Assembly (NCBI GenBank): GCA_918026815.1
Contig: CAKJVC010000124.1
Location: forward strand, 434,001-498,000
Direction: 5' to 3'
Source: Chalara sp. BL73
Taxonomy: Eukaryota; Ascomycota; Leotiomycetes; Helotiales
Length of the DNA: 64,000 nucleotides
The stretch's first letter is position 1. Every line of letters begins with the position of its first letter. Under the pieces are notes generated by a model. The model was not told where the DNA came from, searched no databases, and saw only the letters and a list, made by a program, of their open reading frames with translations. Below, piece after piece: positions 59,151 through 64,000 of the stretch. The translations under genes and the position numbers were made by a program.

Positions 59151-62100
59151 TGGTGAACTATGGAGCCACCGGTCGATTAGCCATCCTTCCACGCAGGTAA
59201 AGACCATCAGAAATGGTCTAACAGGTGTGGTGGGAAGTTTTGGAAGATATTATATTCTTTATGAGCTTCCCATTCAAAAATGATAACAATAAAATCTTGG
59301 GAATGGCAGGCGTCTCGCTGGTGCTTGCTCGCCATAATGAGCGAAGATGGATCAACGGTAAATTCCCATCAGCAGAATGTGATGGAATCAGGACACGTTG
59401 TGAGAGGAAGACGAATCACACGCACTGATCAACGCTCAATCGCCGTGCCGACCCAATCATGCCTTATGGAGAATTATCCTATCGTCCACTGTCAAGTATG
59501 AGAGGACCCTCGTGAACGAATTCAGCTGGAATCTGCCTTGGTCCTCCCACGAAATGGAATGTTGCTTTCCAGTCGGCCGGTTCCACAAGAGGGACTCTGC
59601 CTACTAGTTTGGTGGCTGAATGTTGCACAGCAGGTCATGCTGTCGCTTTCAAGACGGATGCGGCGACTGAGTTGCGAGTGGTGACAATCTCATTCCAACA
59701 TGGCTTCTCAAATCAAAATCATGAAGGAAAATGCTTCTCCTTCAACTTGAGCCATGTTGTTCCGCCGCTTGTAAATCACATCTACCGGAAAAAATTCTAA
59801 GGCTACAGTTTCAAGTTGCGAGTCGAGCGAGCGCTACCTATTGCCATCTCTATTACGGCCGCTTGTGACAGAGGTGGTGTGTTGGCTCTTAGTATTTTTT
59901 ATGCGAGGGAACTTTGCCGAAACACTTCTTCCGCGTGAAAAGGTCACTCAACATTAACACCCCATCCGCCCTCGGTAAAAATGCAACCTGATCTAGCACA
60001 CACCGATATTGGGATTCCGGTAATATGGGTATTGGTCAACAGTTTTCTGCGTGGCAAAATGGGAAATATACGAGGGTATGGACTCGGGTGCTATTTCTTG
60101 ATCCCACGTTTTTCTTTGAGCCGAAATCCGGGCTGAATTCTGATGACTTGGAGATGGGACAAGGACATGTTCATATTGGTTTCAGGAAGACAAGTATAAT
60201 GGCGATACTGTCGTGTTAGGGTTAAACTATAGTTGTATGACAGTGTACACATTTAATGAAGAGACACAAATCAGTGATGCTTACCTATCCTAATATCCGG
60301 TTCCATCGAAGCTTGCCTATTTTCACAATTCGAGTCAATGCAATCAACCATGTATGTCTACTTCAAAGTATCTTCACACCAGCTCAAACCCTTCTCTTTT
60401 CCGTACACCATCTCTTTCTTCCCTACCTCCCTGACCCTGCTATCAACCACGCGACATGGGAACCACCCATTACATCTTACTATTACCGACTCATACCCAA
60501 TTACAATCATCAAATCTTTTCCTCTTCTACCCCAACCTATAGTCATCAATTTTTCAAGCCTTTGTCGCGCGTCTTCGCCTATCGCAAAGTTTCCCTACAT
60601 ACACCTTGTACAACATCATTTATTCCATTTCATCCTCAGGAGTCCGCTATATCTCACCGAGTATCTCACTCTGACATTAAATTATTTCCAGAGGGCGAAT
60701 GCTGAGGTCATAGGATAACCGACATCCGTAAAGTTTCTTTTTCATGTAAAGGAGAGGCAAAGTTCCCTCGCGTTCGTCTATCTCCCGCCGTCCTCCACCC
60801 ATGTCACGCTAGTCGTAAGCCCGCAATGAGTAAGCGCCTCGCTCTTGGCGACCAACATGTTCACATACTTTTGCGCTTCATGAGTTGTCTTTTTTTCTAG
60901 CGGGAAGGATTATGCTGGGAACTTTTGTGCTGCCTCTTGATTGGCCGATCTTGTCTAAAATTGATTTCTTCATTCATAGGCAATTACACATTTTGATGAA
61001 CACAGCAGTTGAAACATGTGCAACATGTCATATTTATTCACTTGATGAATATATGCAGGCTATCGAAACAAGTTAGTCGTCAACATGATTATCCTAGTCA
61101 GCCTATCGCAACACAATTACTTCCGCACCTCGACACAAATCCATAGCATCGTCAGACACGCTAAATCCGTGTGGCGAAGCTGCACCGTTATTCCCATGGA
61201 ATTCATGAAACAATAATCGGAATACAAAGTGGATATCGAGGTGAGGGAACTTTTCGTGCGATACGCAGCAAAAAGCTTGAGACTGTAATAAGCCGTGAAG
61301 AGGCGTCAACATGATTGGTACTGTCGTATCCCTATGAGGCTCTTTGCAAGAATTACTAAACTCGGGCTTCGGGGCCGTGCATGCTTGACCTAATGAAAAT
61401 GGATCGCATATGCAAGGCAATTTCCACGACGCGCAGCAAAAAATGTTGATTTCGAGAGCTGAGAGTTCGGCTGTTTACAAGATTGGTGCTGCCGTATACA
61501 CATTTCGCAACGTTACCCAAATGGAGGTAACCACCATCGTCTTGGCTTTCGGCTTCCTTCCGAGATTAGTCTGAAGATGGTGAGTTTGTGGACCTGAGAC
61601 TGACGTGGAGTGGATATATTTATGCAAAGCAACTTTTGGACTGTAGGAATGCGCAGCAAACTTTAGAAAATTGAAACAATTGATACCGAATAGGTCTCAA
61701 AGGTAGGCTGGCCTTCTGACCCTCCTCACTAGATATACCCCGTAACTTCATCGCTTTGCAGTACTCGGGATTAGCTAGGCTTGCATATGAATTTCTGCAG
61801 AGCAGGTTTTTCGAGTACAAAAGCCATGGCATGTTCGTTTTGTTGCGAAGGATTGGTACTCCTAGGAATGATAGGCGCGGTAATTGACCAGGATTCACAG
61901 TACAGGGAGGCTTGCAGAGGCTTGTAAAGCACGAATCCGCAATAAGGAAGCAGGGTTGATTCGAAGCAAGTTAATTATATTGTGTAACAGATCTCAAGAC
62001 ACTCTACCAGATCATAAAAAGGATGACGGGATAACCCGTCTACCTAACGATGATATGTATTGGACAGAACTACCGCCCCAACCAATTCAAAATTTGGCCT

Positions 62101-64000
62101 CCCACCAGCGCACAGATGGAAGTTAATCCCAGTGGAGACGCGGACTATTATCAAAAGCGACAGTTTATTACTCTAATATGTCACAAAGCTCCGTAGTATT
62201 GGTGGCCAAGATTTGGATTCTTCCCTAGCGTGATATTTTCTCCAAGACGTCTCACCTGTTCTGAAATGATCTCACGCATGTGGCACTTAGGCTTTGAAGA
62301 CGCACATCCTGAGATTTACGAGTAGGTACAAGATCAGGATATATGGATGACTTTAGTTAGAGCCTCTAATAATATTAGAGCGTCAGTATCTACACAACAC
62401 ATAGTACCATATGTTGTCTCCTAAGCATGGCTCTGTAATATATTTCTTTGATCAGCCTTCTCAGCACAGCCCAAATCACAACTTCGTGCCACCAACACAT
62501 AAGCTGAATAAAGCCATATGCACGGTAACTTTGTTGCGACTTGCAACAGATCCGTGCGAATATCTTTTAGTCAAGCAAATTAACAGCACGATTGGTCCGT
62601 GATCTTTGTCTGATGACAGCTAGTGAAGCCACCGCATATTGCCCTACGTCAGCTTCTCATCGCGGCACATCTTACGACTTGTGTCACCAGATAGCTATGT
62701 ATGCATAGTAAGGTAAGATATGCATAGCAATCTTGCTACGACTTGCAACGAACTTCTGAGAGGCACTAAATGCTACGAAGCTATTGGGTGTTGTCTCTTT
62801 TGTACAAAAGCGACATGGTTGAGCTATTCAACTTGGGCGGAAGAGAATTTATGGCACAGTTTGCATATTGTATCTAGACTCTATACCTAAGAATAATGTA
62901 CGCGTGGTCCATGTTGAACTGCTTTCAGTGCATCAATACCCAGTTTCTTAAAATTGTTTTCAAGCTACTTGGTCAGTAATGGCAAAGGCTGTGATGATGA
63001 TAAGATGAGGACTGGCCTCAACAAGCACAAATCAATCAGGTAGTATACGGAGAACTCCTGCCCGTCGGTTGTACGCTCTTTTTCAATATTTCGTGCAGGC
63101 TTGATACATAAGCAAGAAGTGCATGTGCAGCAACATGGAAGCGACTGAAACCGACTCCCCGAGAAATTGGGGGGTGAACTCTGGCCAATATATTTGTGTT
63201 TTTTGTAGGGTTTTGGGGGGCTAAGGGCAGCCTTGATTTTGGTTGGAAAGGCATACACTTGCGAGGGTAGACCTAATATAGAAATACTATCGGATTCAGT
63301 GGCTGGTGCAGCAAAATCGAATTTGTTGCAGCAACTTGGTTACATAGAACAGCGGTATTCTGAGCTCATAACCATCTTTCAATGATCTCGTCTCATTCTT
63401 TGTAAACTAAATAGAACCTGCACTGGTCAAACTATGTTGCGACGTAAATTATACAATAGAGGGATCATTAGATTGAATGTCTAGTGTAGCATGAGTAGTC
63501 ACTCTATTTTGCGGCTAAGTTCAGCCGCTTCAGCTACTTTGAAAGGGGTGCCCAAAACGCAAAAGTATTGGTGCGCAGAGATACATTTGTATACACCAAT
63601 CTATGATATTACAGGCTCAATGGAAGCCCGCCTCTGAGGACTCTTGGCTTTGTCATTGGCGCTTTCCGGAATATAACATGTTACACAAAAGTTAGCACTA
63701 CTTTGGTATACCTCGCAAAAAACAAGACTTACCGAAATTGCTGAAGGTATGGATAAAACAGCCAAGTCTCATACAGCGTTCATTTCTCGACAAGCAGCGT
63801 AAGCAACGCCCCGGAGGATATTCTGGTACTACGGATAGGTTGCCCATATGCTTATAGTGCCGCAATGGCTTGCTTCCAAGGCTCTCTGCATATAGAATAA
63901 TATCGTTTGGATATCATACGTCTATCGCTGAGCAGCTCGTATCTCCCAACGTACCCTACACAGTGAAAGAAGCTATGTTACAAAAATACATACACTCTAC
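59151..64000. other. gene-poor right end
   Basis: About 4.85 kb with no gene I can support. Short frames exist (for example 60025-60219 plus, 61884-62126 plus, 62965-63258 minus) but carry no domain, signal peptide or convincing splice continuation. No terminal inverted repeats, poly-A retroelement tails or transposase motifs were found. Two similar short words around GCGACTTGCAAC occur near 62537 and 62735, not enough to call a repeat. Confidence 0.5.

Noticed and set aside
62530..62750. Two similar words around GCGACTTGCAAC
   Set aside because: Too short and imperfect to call a repeat or element end.

Overview
The window is nuclear DNA of a filamentous ascomycete (Pezizomycotina; a leotiomycete would fit, but species is not resolved). 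Evidence: genes are split by short introns (about 45-110 bp) with GT(A/G)(A/C)G donors and CTAAC/CTGAC branch points, and the gene content is fungal (Atg8, Nce101, Mak10, RPC82, Abp2, Ggc1, C2H2 and fungal-trans regulators). No tRNA, rRNA, CRISPR array or intact transposon was seen.

Left part (2.4-15.3 kb), dense housekeeping genes: adk1 (adenylate kinase) divergent from rpn8 (proteasome lid), an Sws1-like SWIM protein (homologous recombination), hem13 (haem synthesis) divergent from atg8 (autophagy), a five-intron gene I do not recognise, nce101, and ggc1 (mitochondrial GTP/GDP carrier).

Middle (16-31 kb): a decayed RBR E3-ligase remnant, a secreted alpha-carbonic anhydrase with a repetitive tail, mak10/naa35 (NatC), a mitochondrial pair atp15-qcr2 on one strand, rpc82 divergent from qcr2, and a small secreted four-cysteine protein.

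Right part (32-64 kb): a 4.2 kb gene-free leader, a large intronless C2H2 regulator, a second RBR ligase that is clearly a pseudogene, abp2, a PMP47-type peroxisomal carrier, a two-FAS1-domain membrane protein, and an oxidative group: cytochrome P450 divergent from a zinc alcohol dehydrogenase, followed by a frameshifted, N-terminally truncated SDR. From about 54.8 kb the window is gene-poor, holding only a fungal-trans-type regulator that may be decaying.

The ordinary genes do not form one pathway. The parts worth a second look are the decayed RBR pair, the P450/ADH/SDR group, the membrane-anchored leader on Hem13, the TCACGTGA palindromes upstream of several housekeeping genes, the 593-residue orphan and the secreted four-cysteine protein. 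Gene models were built by hand; for most genes exon lengths and intron phases were summed and close in frame.
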